NCBI GenBank assembly: GCA_002422305.1
Contig: DIUG01000031.1
Span: forward strand, 1 to 64,000
Direction of reading: 5' to 3'
Length of the DNA stretch: 64,000 nucleotides
DNA from: Patescibacteria group bacterium UBA6164
GTDB taxonomy: Bacteria > Patescibacteriota > Gracilibacteria > BD1-5 > UBA6164
Shown here: piece by piece, positions 32,914 to 42,924 of the stretch
Layout: every line of letters starts with the position of its first letter
Numbering within the stretch: the stretch's first letter is position 1
The notes under the pieces: model-generated
What the model saw: the letters and a program-made list of their open reading frames with translations, nothing else
What the model was told of the DNA's origin: nothing
Databases searched by the model: none
Program-made: the position numbers and the translations under genes

Positions 32914-33681
32914 ATGAAAAAATTATTTCTATTCATATTAATTATAACATTCAGTATTTTTAATGCTTATGCATGAGGTGACTTAAAAAAACAAAAATTA
33001 ACTTATAATTTCATAATATGAAAAGTATGAGATGTAAGTATAAAAATTCTTGAAAAAAATCCATATTATTCATTGGAAGCTTGAGAAGATAAAAGAAAAT
33101 ATTATTTTTTTGATTTAGAAAATTATAAATACTTTACTCAAAATTGAGATGAAACAAATTTAATAAATAAATGAGTTCATATATATAATAATGAATTTGA
33201 TTTAGATTTTTTATCAGGAGAATATACTAAATGATTATGATACAGACCACAAAAATGAGATTTTATAATTTCTATTTATAATAATAATACATATGATGAT
33301 AAAGAAACTTACAACTTGTATTTAAAAAATAATATTCTTAAAAATAATTACATAAATTCAAATATATCTAGAGTAATCAATTGTAATAATTTTAGTTCTG
33401 ATTTTTTATTATATTTATGAGAATCAGTTTCTGTACCTTATAATTTATATAAAACAGAAGACGAAAAACTTAAAATACAAAATGATATAATTAAAAAAGT
33501 TATAAACAAATCATGAGTTTGTAAAACAAATGATAATGTTTCTCAACAGATTTCAAAAGATAATAAATTAGTACTAAATAATGTAAATGAAAAATCAAAA
33601 AATAATTATATATTTTATTTTTTATGAATAATTACATTATTATTAATAGTTTATTATACTAAAAATCTAAAAAAGAAATAA
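32914..33681 (+). CDS. Exported protein with C-terminal membrane helix
   Basis: 255 residues. N-terminal signal (KKLFLFILIITFSIFNAYAGG, cleavage after AYA), a polar Tyr/Asn-rich ectodomain, and a C-terminal helix YIFYFLGIITLLLIVYY followed by KNLKKK, i.e. a type I membrane topology. The ectodomain opens NFIIGKVGDVSIKILEKNPYY and ends with a Cys pair (VINCNN ... GVCKTN). Many TGA glycines and no Shine-Dalgarno site: resident-style, unlike the flanking genes. Unknown function; perhaps a surface receptor. Confidence 0.75.
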
Positions 33682-33707
33682 TCATTTACTATACTTAATA
33701 TAAATAC

Positions 33708-34285
33708 ATGCTTAAAAAAACTATAACCATAATATTTATTATTATTATGCAAATTACATAGCAGATTTTATTGATGATAAAAAAGTAATTGCTAGTGCTG
33801 ATAATGTTTTTGTTTGAAAAATAACTAAAAATCTGTGATTATGAAAATATTGATTATTATTTACTTCTTCTGATTCAAATTTTGAAATTGATGTTTTATA
33901 TAACATTAAATGAAATTTAAAATGAAATATAATTGTTAAGAATGAGGCTTGGTATGATTTTCTTTGAAATTTACATATATCAGAATTAAGTAAAAATTTA
34001 GAAAAGAATTGAATATATTTATTAGCAACTAGGGGAGAAGATTATTCAATAAATTCTCATTTTAATTGAAGTTACTTTTTAACTTCTGAAAATATAGTTA
34101 ATAAAAACGATATAAAAAAATTTATTAAAGAAAATCCTAAAGTAAAAGAATTTAGGGACGCATATAAAAATGAAGTATATTATGAATGAGAATTAAAAAT
34201 TTCATCAGAAAAAAATGCATATAAAAACTTATGAGAAAAAGAAAAAAATGATTTTGAGAATATAGATAATGGTTTTGTGAATTAG
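33708..34285 (+). pseudogene. Exported protein gene with frameshift in its signal peptide
   Basis: ATG at 33708 gives MLKKTITIIFIIIMQIT and then TAG. The downstream body is open in the next frame: IADFIDDKKVIASADNVFVGKITKN...IDVLYNIKGNLKGN...ENGIYLLATRGEDY, to TAG at 34283. The body resembles lipoprotein/secreted domains with an AD-x-V-x-V-G-x-I and L-KG pattern known from Firmicutes. The two frames meet in the ATTATTATTATT run at about 33736-33750, so one base has been lost or gained there. The body uses TGA-glycine. Confidence 0.6.
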
Positions 34286-34322
34286 AAAAAGAACTAACAA
34301 AATTTTTGTTAGTTCTTTTTTA
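34286..34322 (+). terminator. Terminator after the frameshifted exported protein
   Basis: AAAGAACTAACAAAA and TTTTTGTTAGTTCTTT form a long perfect stem running into TTTT. Confidence 0.9.
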
Positions 34323-34493
34323 AAAAAAGCAAAAGGCAAGAAAAAGGGGAGGAAATTGTATTTTAATATATAGTTTTTAATATAAAATTAAATTTTATAT
34401 CGAAATTTTAAGGTTGTATTAAGGTTATGTAATTATAATAGATATATTTAATATAAATAATGGCTTATTAGAGTCAAAAAATATAAAAAACTT
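34323..34493. other. Non-coding stretch with a third AAAAGGCAAG motif
   Basis: 170 bp with no gene. Positions 34331-34350 repeat the AAAAGGCAAGAAAAAGGGGA motif found before pheT (30665) and before the 31911 gene (31959). Here no minus-strand gene follows, so it is probably an orphan copy carried along in the islet. Confidence 0.55.
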
Positions 34494-34520
34494 TTGACAA
34501 AATTGGGGGGTGAGTATAAT
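34494..34520 (+). promoter_or_regulatory. Consensus promoter of the 34648 gene
   Basis: TTGACA (34494-34499), 15-bp spacer AAATTGGGGGGTGAG, TATAAT (34515-34520): both boxes perfect consensus. The G-run in the spacer is shared with the 31994 promoter. Confidence 0.85.
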
Positions 34521-34580
34521 ATGTTTGTTATTTTGAGTTTTTTTAATTTTAATATTATTAATTATTCATATAACAAATTA

Positions 34581-34647
34581 TTTACAAGCTTCAAAATAAA
34601 GTTTGTATTTTTTGAAAACAGAAATAAAATTGTCTTTGGAGGCAAAA
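34581..34647 (+). promoter_or_regulatory. Conserved 5' leader with Shine-Dalgarno site (copy B)
   Basis: Identical over 88 nt (34581-34668) to 32086-32173, including GGAGG five bases before the ATG and the first codons (MKKIFFG). Confidence 0.88.
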
Positions 34648-35490
34648 ATGAAAAAAATATTTTTTGGATTATTGATGTTTTTTGCACTTATTAGTAACTC
34701 ATTTGCTGGTGAGACGAGTAGAGATATTCAGAATATTGCATTTGGTATGCTAATTGAAACCAAAGTTAATGGTAACAATATTGAGGCACTTATAGATAAG
34801 TCTAATTTTAGTGATGCAAATCTAACTGAAAGATTTGAAGCATTGACTGTAGATGAAAAGTATCAAGTACTTGAAATTGTTCGTGCTGAAAATTTAAAAA
34901 AATTTTCTGGTAAAAAACAAGATAAAGATGAATTACTTCTTCAACATGTAATAGGAAGTGTAATACATGATTTACAAGAAGAAGGAATATTTATTGGAGA
35001 TTTATCTTCTGATGAAATAAAAGCTAAGCTTATAAAATCTAAAGATAATTTTGTTATTGGTGATTCAGAAGTTTCTCAATCATCATCTTCTTCTTGTCCA
35101 TTAAAGAGCTTCCCTTTAAAAATCTATCATAGTTATAAGTCTATATATGATCCATATGTATCAGCTTATTATTATTCAAATGTAATAACAGAAGCTGGTG
35201 AATGGCCATGTGATACTGAATTATGGTATAATGGTTCTAAGAACAGAGTTTATGGTTTAATTTATGGAATTAGACAAATGATTCTTAATCCTCATCCATA
35301 TGGTTATGGCGGTAGCTTATCAAAAAGAACAGATGGAGGGAATGATCGTTTAGTTGTTGGTATAAAAGCTGCTTTGTATGGTTATAATGATTATGCATTG
35401 AGTCAAATTGAGTCAATATGTAGTCATTTGGTAATATTCAGGTTACTACTTTTCTTTAATTTGTCTTATTGGGTTGTAATAACTCAATAA
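34648..35490 (+). CDS. Secreted protein of foreign character, C-terminus frameshifted
   Basis: 280 residues as read. Signal peptide MKKIFFGLLMFFALISNSFAG (cleavage after FAG). The mature part has an acidic helical region and then a Tyr/Pro/Gly-rich domain with Cys (SSCPLKSFPLKIYHSYKS ... GEWPCDTELWYNGSKNR ... GGSLSKRTDGGNDR). No TGA is used; Trp is TGG. The last 26 residues run into and through a terminator. In the neighbouring frame the end would be CSHLGNIQVTTFL and a stop at about 35453-35455, before the hairpin, so one G was probably lost near 35430. Family not recognised. Confidence 0.7.
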   Translation: MKKIFFGLLMFFALISNSFAGETSRDIQNIAFGMLIETKVNGNNIEALIDKSNFSDANLTERFEALTVDEKYQVLEIVRAENLKKFSGKKQDKDELLLQHVIGSVIHDLQEEGIFIGDLSSDEIKAKLIKSKDNFVIGDSEVSQSSSSSCPLKSFPLKIYHSYKSIYDPYVSAYYYSNVITEAGEWPCDTELWYNGSKNRVYGLIYGIRQMILNPHPYGYGGSLSKRTDGGNDRLVVGIKAALYGYNDYALSQIESICSHLVIFRLLLFFNLSYWVVITQ

Positions 35491-35493
35491 GAC
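35463..35493 (+). terminator. Terminator inside the end of the 34648 reading frame
   Basis: GTCTTATTGGGTT pairs with AACTCAATAAGAC (13 bp, one G-T pair) around GTAAT, followed by TTTATTT. Its position within the reading frame supports the frameshift of the upstream gene. Confidence 0.8.
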
Positions 35494-35514
35494 TTTATTT
35501 AAAATATAATTATT

Positions 35515-35802
35515 ATGAAAAAAATTTTATCAATATTATTATGATTATTTTGATATGGACTTTTAATTTTTCCAGCATATTTTCTATCAGGAATTTTAAT
35601 GAGGTTTTTTTGTTCTAGATTTGATTTATGTGTTATTAATTATGATCCTTATAAGATTTCATCTTATGAAAAAATATTTATTTTATTAATATTTTTAATA
35701 TTAAGTAGTTTATTTTTTTATCTTTTTCATAAAGATAGGAAAAGAACAGAAAAAAAAATTAATAATGGTAAAAAGTTAAAAAGTTTTAGGTTGCATTTAT
35801 AA
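35515..35802 (+). CDS. Small two-helix membrane protein
   Basis: 95 residues: hydrophobic helices at about 5-30 and 52-70, a cysteine pair between them (FFCSRFDLCVINYDPYKISSYEK), and a basic tail. Uses TGA for glycine twice, so resident-style, unlike the gene just upstream. Unknown function. Confidence 0.6.
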
Positions 35803-35888
35803 AAATGTTAGAAACAGTCAACTAAAAATTGAATGATATTTTGCTGAAAAATGAATGAAATATATAAAAAGGTTAAAAGTTAATAAAA

Positions 35889-36295
35889 GGGAATAAAATA
35901 ATATTTTACAATAAAAAAGTTTTGATAAATAATACTAATACCATTAAATTAATATTTAATGGTATTTTAAAAATCCATTGAAAAATCGATTTTTATTTAA
36001 CTTAATAAGTATTTTTTTTATAAATCAAATTTTTCCATTTTTCAAAAATTGTCAGTTCATTTATTTCGGAATTATTTTGTTTGTTATCATTTATTTTTTC
36101 TTCTTCTGGAATATCTTCTTTTGTAAATTTATCATATATTTTTTCTGTTGTTAAAAATATAACATTTTCTCAAATATTTTTAAATGATTGTTGTTCTTTT
36201 AATATTTTATTTTTATATGAAGAAGAACTTTTATATTTAATTATTTTTTCAGCTTCATCTATTTTTATTTTTATACTTTCAATTATAATAGATAT
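35889..36295. repeat. Duplicated segment, copy 2 (407 bp)
   Basis: Partner of 30680-31087, same orientation. This copy holds the intact gene. Further left, 35865-35890 is a degenerate match to the pheT promoter motif, so the copied unit originally extended into the pheT upstream region. Confidence 0.93.
35937..35966. terminator. Terminator within duplication copy 2
   Basis: AATACCATTAAAT and ATTTAATGGTATT form a perfect 13-bp stem with a four-base loop. The same hairpin in copy 1 (30727-30758) is degraded. Confidence 0.8.
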
Positions 36296-36406
36296 ATTTT
36301 CTATGTGTTCATTAGTTTTATATTCTTTATATGTAAAACTAAGTATTAAATATGACATATATAGGATAATAATAATAATAATAAGGAATATGTATTGTTT
36401 TTTCAT
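36002..36406 (-). CDS. Small membrane-anchored protein (intact copy)
   Basis: 134 residues. N-terminal helix (KKQYIFLIIIIIILYMSYLILSF), then a charged, helical, coiled-coil-like domain (ENISIIIESIKIKIDEAEKIIKYKSSSSYKNKILKEQQ) and an acidic tail ending IFEKWKNLIYKKNTY. One TGA glycine. No known family. The truncated second copy lies beside pheT at 30793-31086. Confidence 0.75.
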
Positions 36407-36619
36407 ATTTTTTGTATATTTTAAAAAATTATATAGAATAGTTAAAAAATAATTTTTACTATTAATTTACTTATTATATAATAATAAAAATATTTAAAAT
36501 AAAAAATTATTTTATTATTTTACATATAGTTTTAATTTTTAGTTTTATTAATAATATTTTCCATAAATTATTATAATTACCCATATTAAAACAGTATTTT
36601 ATTTTATAATTAATGTATT
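36407..36619. other. Non-coding stretch before the cyclase gene
   Basis: 213 bp, almost pure A/T. I see no gene or clear promoter boxes beyond several TATAAT-like matches. Confidence 0.5.
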
Positions 36620-38800
36620 TTGTATAAAGATAAATTTAAAAATTTAAAAAATAGAAATATTTTATCTCTCTTATTATCTATTTTAATTTTCATACTTATT
36701 TTTATTATAAGTATAAGTCAAATCTTTTATTTTTTTAATAAAAAGATCCAAGATTTGTATTTTATGTTTAATAATATATCTATAAATCAAGATATAGTTG
36801 TAGTTGAGATAGATGAAGAGACTTTATCTTGAAGAAGATGAAAAGATTGAAATATAACAAGAGAATGATTAGGAAGATTTCCATTTGATAGAAAAAATTA
36901 TTCAGTAGTTATTGATAATTTAAATAAAGCTTGAGTGTCTATTATTGCTTTAGATATAATTTTTTGAGAAAAAAGTAGTTATGAATCAGATATTTTACTA
37001 TCAAATTCAATAAAAAATGCTTGAAATGTTATCCTTTGATTGTGGACTGATTCTTCTTGAATATTACAATATCCATATGAAAAATTTGCAAATAATATGT
37101 ATTATTCATGATATTTAGCCCCAAACATTAGTACAACAAATAAAATTGTATATTCTTTTAAGCCTTTTTTTAGATTTAGATGAAATAATATGTTATCGGA
37201 CCATTTTATATTAGCAATTATAAAATGATTTTATTCAAAAATATATAATGATGAAAGTATTTTAAAACAAAAACCAATTTTATATAAAGATAAATTACTT
37301 TTATCAAATAATATTGAATTAACATTATCGTCAAAATATAATAATGAAGAATTATTTGTAGCTAATAAATTATTAAATTGAGAGTTATCAAAAAAAGAGG
37401 AATATGAATACAATGATGTAATAAAATCAATTAGAAATAAGGAAAATATTTTAATTAATTATACTAAAAACAATTTTGTCAAATTATCTTTTTTAGATGT
37501 TTATTATAATAATTTTGATAAAAATTTATTGAAAAATAAAATAATAATTATATGAGCTACGGCTAATTGAATAAAAGATACTTTTGATACACCAATTTGA
37601 AATAAATATTGAGTATATGTTCATGTTAATGCTATAAATACTATATTAACTAAAAATTACATTAAATATTTAAATAATAATTTAGAATTGCTATTGATTT
37701 TTTTATTTATTCTTATTTGTGTTTATTTTAATTTTAATATAAGTAGATCTTCTTATTTATTAATATTTAGTAACTTAGCTTTAGTTTTATTATTTTGTTT
37801 ATTTATAATTTACTCAATTAAATACACTAATTATTTATTGAATTATCCTGTAGAATTAGGTTTTTCTTTTATTTTATCTTTAGTGATATCAAATATATTA
37901 AAATATTATATAGAAAATAAACAAAAAATTAAACTTAATAAAGCTTTATCAGAATATGTATCTGTTGATGTAGCTAATGAAATATTATCTTGAGATTGAG
38001 AAATTAAATTGGATTGAGAAAAAAAAGATATTGCAATTTTCTTTTCAGATATTGAATGATTTACTAGTATATCTGAAAAACTATCTCCAGAAGAGTTAGT
38101 ATCTTTTTTAAGAGAATATTTATGAAGTATGTCCAAGATAATTATAAATGATAAATGATATGTTGACAAATATGAATGAGATGCTATTATGGCCTTATGG
38201 TGAGTTAAAACTGATTTATTATCAACGAATAGAATATGTATATCTGCATTATTACAACAAAAAAAATTATTAGAATTAAATAATATATGGAAAGATAAAT
38301 GATTACCAATTATAAAAGCTAGAATAGGTCTGCATTATTGATCTGCAGTTATTTGAGATATATGAAGTGATTGATTGAAAAAGAATTTTACTGCTCTTTG
38401 AGATAATATAAATTTAGCTTCTCGTTTAGAATGAGTAAATAAATTTTATGGTACTTATATATGTGCAAGTGAGATTATTTATGAAAAGGAAAAGTATAAT
38501 TTTGAATTTAGATATTTAGATAAGATAAGAGTTAAGTGAAAAAAAATACCTATTAAAATTTATGAATTATTATGATTTAAATGAGAAATATCTTATGAAA
38601 TTATACAAATTAGAGAAATGTATAATGAATGAGTAAAATTATATAATAATAGAGATTTTAATTGAGCACAAAAAATATTTGAGAAACTTATAAAAATGTG
38701 AGATAATGCTTCTAAATTTTATTTAAATATGTGTAATATATATAAAGAAACACCACCTTCTTTAGATTGGGATTGAGTTTCTGAAATGATTGATAAATAG
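36620..38800 (+). CDS. CHASE2-domain class III adenylate/guanylate cyclase
   Basis: 726 residues, starting at TTG (36620). One N-terminal membrane helix, an extracytoplasmic CHASE2 sensor (about 50-350; DIVVVEIDEETL, GVSIIALDIIFGEKS), three closely spaced helices (about 355-440), then a class III cyclase domain from about 470: FFSDIEGFTSISEKL with the metal-binding Asp, YEGDAIMALWG with the second Asp, and FTALGDNINLASRLE. A C-terminal TPR-like segment follows. It should sense an outside signal and make cAMP or cGMP; the residues I can see do not settle the base. No cyclic-nucleotide effector gene is adjacent. Confidence 0.93.
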
Positions 38801-38893
38801 TATTTTTATACATTTTTAATAGATTTAATTCAAATTTATAACTCTTAAAAACAAGACATTTTATTCTTTTTTCTACAAAATATTGTTATGTAT

Positions 38894-38921
38894 TTGACAA
38901 AATATAACTTTTTTATATAAT
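38894..38921 (+). promoter_or_regulatory. Promoter of the ribosomal protein operon
   Basis: TTGACA (38894-38899), 16-bp spacer, TATAAT (38916-38921): both boxes perfect. It begins a leader of about 110 nt before rplC. Confidence 0.85.
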
Positions 38922-38959
38922 CACGGAGCTTTTTAAGAAATATCACGAAAAGTTTTTGA

Positions 38960-39005
38960 AGAGGTTAAGTTAGACTCCATTTTTATAAAAGGAAGTTTAA
39001 CCTCT
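38960..39005 (+). promoter_or_regulatory. Leader hairpin upstream of rplC
   Basis: AGAGGTTAA (38960-38968) pairs with TTAACCTCT (38997-39005), enclosing a 28-nt apical part in which ACTCC and GGAAGT partly pair. Its position, and the absence of a T-tract, suit an autoregulatory r-protein leader of the S10 type; the ligand is not known. Confidence 0.55.
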
Positions 39006-39033
39006 AACTTTAATTTTGTAAACATATTTTTAT

Positions 39034-39642
39034 ATGGCTTGAATTATAGCTACAAAGTTGGAAATGACTAGAGTGATAAAGGGAGATAAATTTATCCCTA
39101 TTACTTTATTAAAAGTTCCTACTTTAAAAGTAGTATGATTTAAAACTCTTGAAAGAGATGGTTATAAAGCTATCATAATCTGAGTTTTAAACGATAAGGT
39201 TGAAGATGCTCAACTAGTGGAATGAAAAATTACTTTGAATAAAAGCAATTTTTCAAAAATAGTAGAATTTCCAGTTTCTGATGAAGAATCTGAAAAATAT
39301 AATGTTGGAGATACTCTTTCATTAGATGTATTAGAAGAAAATGTAAAAGTTTCTATTGAATGATTTTCTAAATGAAAATGATTTACTTGAGCAATGAAAA
39401 AACATAATTTTCATGGTTGACCTTGAGGACATGGTTCTAAATTTCATAGAGCTTTAGGTTCTATTGGTAATAGAAAACCTACAAATGTTCATAAAGGTAA
39501 AAAAATGCATGGTCATCATGGTAATACTAAGTTTACTATTAAAAAGGTTCCGGTGGAACTAATTAATAAGGAAATTAGTGTTATTGGTGTTAGATGAGGA
39601 GTTCCAGGATGAAGAAATTCATTTATAAATATTATTTTTTAG
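39034..39642 (+). CDS. rplC: Large ribosomal subunit protein L3
   Basis: 202-residue L3, first gene of the main ribosomal operon. Starts MAGIIATKLEMTRV; the glycine-rich central part shows the family pattern [31 protein letters not shown]. Several of these glycines are TGA. L3 starts 50S assembly near the peptidyl-transferase centre. It is preceded by a consensus promoter and a leader hairpin; rplD follows in 20 bp. Confidence 0.97.
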
Positions 39643-39662
39643 TTATTAATTATATTACTCTG

Positions 39663-40286
39663 ATGAAGACTAATTTATTTGATCAAAACGGTAAATCAGT
39701 TTGAGAAATTGAACTAAATGATTTGGTATTTTGATTAGAACTTAATGAAGGACTTATTCATAGAGCTTTAGTATATCAACTAGCTAATAATAGAATGGTT
39801 GTTGCTCATACTAAAACTAGATGAGAAAGAAGAGGTTCAACAAGAAAAATTTATAGACAAAAAGGTACAGGTAGAGCTAGAATGGGTTCAAATAGATCAC
39901 CTATTAGAAAAAAAGGTTGAGTTGCATTTGGTCCTAGAAATAATGTAAATTTTACATTGTCTATGAATAAAAAGGAAAGAAGAAAAGCATTATTTTGTGT
40001 TTTGTCTTCTAAACTAGCTAACAATGATTTAATCGTTGTAGATAATATAAATTTTAGTGAAGTTAAAACTAAAAATATGATAGATGTATTTAATGCTCTA
40101 CCATATAATGAAAAAGCTTTACTTGCTATTCCAGCAAAAAATGAAATTATTGAAAAATCTGCTGCTAATTTATCATATGTTAAGACTATACTTGTAGATT
40201 ACTTAAATATAAAAGATTTACTTAAATATAAAACATTAGTTATATTAAAAGATTCTTTGATAAAATTAGATAATCTAACAAAATAA
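39663..40286 (+). CDS. rplD: Large ribosomal subunit protein L4
   Basis: 207 residues. The conserved loop [37 protein letters not shown] is present, with TGA for some glycines. L4 lines the peptide exit tunnel and, in enterobacteria, represses the S10 operon. Lies between rplC and rplW in the standard order. Confidence 0.97.
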
Positions 40287-40308
40287 TTTACTCTAAAATA
40301 TATATAAA

Positions 40309-40605
40309 ATGAGAATTTTTAGAATTTTAAAAAAACCTATTACTACTGAAAAAACTTCTGTTTTAGAGATGACTAATAATACATATGTATTTGAAGTTGA
40401 TTCTAGTGCAACTAAAATTGATATTAAAAAATCAATTTTAGAACTATATAAAGTAGAAGTTGCTTCTGTTAATGTTTTGCATACTAGAGAAAAGTTCAAG
40501 TATGGTAAAAAAAGATGAATGCAATTAAGGAAAAGATCTACAAAAAAAGCTTATGTTACTTTAAAAGATTCAAAAGCTAAAATAGATTTTTCTATTATAA
40601 AATAA
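40309..40605 (+). CDS. rplW: Large ribosomal subunit protein L23
   Basis: 98 residues, with the typical start ILKKPITTEKT and YVFEVDSSATKIDIKKSI. Binds at the tunnel exit, where trigger factor and SRP dock. One TGA glycine at about residue 70 (KRGMQLRK). Standard operon order. Confidence 0.96.
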
Positions 40606-40628
40606 TTTAGTTTTTAAAAATTTTAACA

Positions 40629-41486
40629 GTGGGAATTAAAAAATTTAAACCTACCACTCCAGGTAGAAGATGAATGACTGTTAGTACATTTGAAGAAATT
40701 ACAACTTCAACTCCGTACAAACCACTTACGGTAAAATTAAAAAAACATTCAGGTAGAAATAATACTTGAAGAATTACAGTAAGACACCAATGAGGTGGTC
40801 ATGCTCAAAGATATAGACTAGTTGATTTTTTCCAAGTTGATAAAAAATGAATACCAGCTAAGGTTGAAACTATTGAATATGATCCATATAGAACTGCATT
40901 TATTGCTCTAATCTGTTATATAGATTGAGAGAGAAGATATGTGATAGCTCATAAGGATATGAAAGTATGAGATAAAGTTATTACTGATGAAAAAGCTACA
41001 TTAGAATCTGGTAATAGAATGGAAATTTGAAATATTCCAACTTGATTACAAGTGTATAACTTAGAATTAGTTGTGTGACATGGTTCATCTTCAATTAGAT
41101 CTGCAGGTGCTTTTGGTACAATTTTTTCTCAAGAAGGAGAATATACACAAGTAAAAATGCCTTCAGGTGAAATTAGACTAGTGCATAAAAAATGTTTTGC
41201 TACTTTAGGTCAAGTATCTAATACTGATCACAATCAAGTTGTTATTTGAAAAGCTTGAAGATCTAGATGGATGTGAAAAAGACCAACAGTTCTTGGGAAA
41301 TCAATGAATCCAGTTGATCATCCACATGGTGGTTGAGAATGACATTCTCCAATAGGTATGAAATGACCTAAAACTCCTTGGGGGTTACCAGCATTAGGAT
41401 ATAAAACTAGAAGTAGAAAAAAAACTACATCTAAGTGGATATTAAAAACAAGAAATGGTAAATTAATGAATAAAAGTTATAAGTAG
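40629..41486 (+). CDS. rplB: Large ribosomal subunit protein L2
   Basis: 285 residues from a GTG start. Family landmarks: [15 protein letters not shown] at the start, [15 protein letters not shown] in the middle and the conserved [17 protein letters not shown] near the C-terminus. L2 is needed for subunit joining and peptide-bond formation. Most landmark glycines are TGA. Confidence 0.97.
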
Positions 41487-41581
41487 TATGTATAAGTTAT
41501 AAGTAAATGAATATTAGTAATACTTATTTCTTATACTTGACTTACAACTTAAACTTAGAACTTAAAACTTAAAGCTAACTT
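41487..41581. other. Simple-repeat spacer between rplB and rpsS
   Basis: 95 bp with short near-tandem copies of ACTTAAA/ACTTAGA/TTATAAGT. Unusually long for this tightly packed operon; no promoter or hairpin stands out. Confidence 0.5.
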
Positions 41582-41845
41582 ATGACAAGAAGTTTAAAGA
41601 AATGACCATACATTGATAATAGACTTTTAAAAAAAGTTAATACAATGAATGATTCATGAAAAAAAGGTGTAATTAAAACTTGGTCAAGAGCTTGTACTGT
41701 TATTCCAGAATTTGTTGGACACACTTTTGGTGTTCATAATGGAAAAGTACATACTCCAGTTTTTGTTACTGAAGATATGGTATGACACAAATTATGAGAA
41801 TTTTCAATGACTAGAACATTCAGAGGTCATGCTTGAAATAAATAG
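41582..41845 (+). CDS. rpsS: Small ribosomal subunit protein S19
   Basis: 87 residues: MTRSLKKGPYID start, then [23 protein letters not shown] and the late [15 protein letters not shown] motif. S19 contacts the A-site finger in the 30S head. TGA codes several landmark glycines. Confidence 0.97.
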
Positions 41846-41896
41846 AAATATTTTATACATCCCTAAATAGGGTTATAACTATTAAAATTAATTACT

Positions 41897-42223
41897 ATGA
41901 AAGCAAACGGGAAAAATATAAGAATTTCTCCGAAAAAATTAAGAGTTATTGCTGAAATTATTAGATGACAAGATGCTGAAGAAGCATTAAAGTTTTTAAA
42001 ATTTGCACCTAAAAAATGAGCAGATTTATTATATAAAATTTTACATTCTGCTGTCGCAAATGCTGAAAATAATGATAATCAAAAATTATCAACATTATAT
42101 ATAAGCACTCTTAGTGTAAACAAAGGTATTGTTTACAAAAGATGAAATCCTGTATCAAGAGGGAGATCACACCCAATTTTAAAAAGAACTTCTAATGTAA
42201 AATTAGAATTACAAGTAAAATAA
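41897..42223 (+). CDS. rplV: Large ribosomal subunit protein L22
   Basis: 108 residues; NIRISPKKLRVIAEIIRG start and the C-terminal RGNPVSRGRSHPILKRTSNV loop that reaches into the exit tunnel. Standard position between rpsS and rpsC. Confidence 0.96.
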
Positions 42224-42244
42224 TTTATTAACACATTTTAATTT

Positions 42245-42877
42245 ATGTGACATAAAGTAAGTCCTATAGCTTTTAGAATTCCATATATTAAATCTTGGAA
42301 ATCAATTTGGTATGAAGACAAAAAAACATATAAAAGTTCATTAAGCTTAGATATAAAAGCCAGAGAAATTTTAGATAAAGAATTGACTTGAATTCCTGTT
42401 TGAGATATTTTGATTTCTAGAAATCAAAATATAGTGGATATAGTTATTTATACTGCAAAATCTGCTCTAATATTATGAAAAACAGGTGAAAATAAAGAAA
42501 GATTACAATCTTTATTAACTTTAAAACTTTGAATAAAGGTTGTTCTAGAAATTAGAGAAATTAAAAATTTAGATTTGAATGCAAAAATTGTATGATTTAA
42601 CATTGCAAATCAAATTGAAAAAAGAATGCCTTATAAAAGAGCAATTAAGCAAGCTATTTCAAAAACAATGGAAAAGGGTGCTAAGTGAATAAAGGTAAAA
42701 ATTTGATGAAGACTTAATTGAGCTGAAATTGCTAGAAAGGAGACTTTCAAGGAAGGTAATATACCAACACAAACTATTAGATCAGATATTGATTATGTTA
42801 CTGTTAGAGCAGAAACTGTTTATGGTACTATTTGATTGAAGGTTTGGATCTATAAATGAGACATTTATAAAAAATAA
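42245..42877 (+). CDS. rpsC: Small ribosomal subunit protein S3
   Basis: 210 residues. Begins ATG-TGA (Met-Gly) then [10 protein letters not shown], so it depends on recoding from codon 2. The KH domain around [17 protein letters not shown] and the C-terminal KIGGRLNGAEIARKE segment are present. S3 is part of the mRNA entry helicase. Confidence 0.97.
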
Positions 42878-42924
42878 AAGATTTGACATTTGAATTTTTT
42901 TTATATACTAATTGTGCGAAAAAA

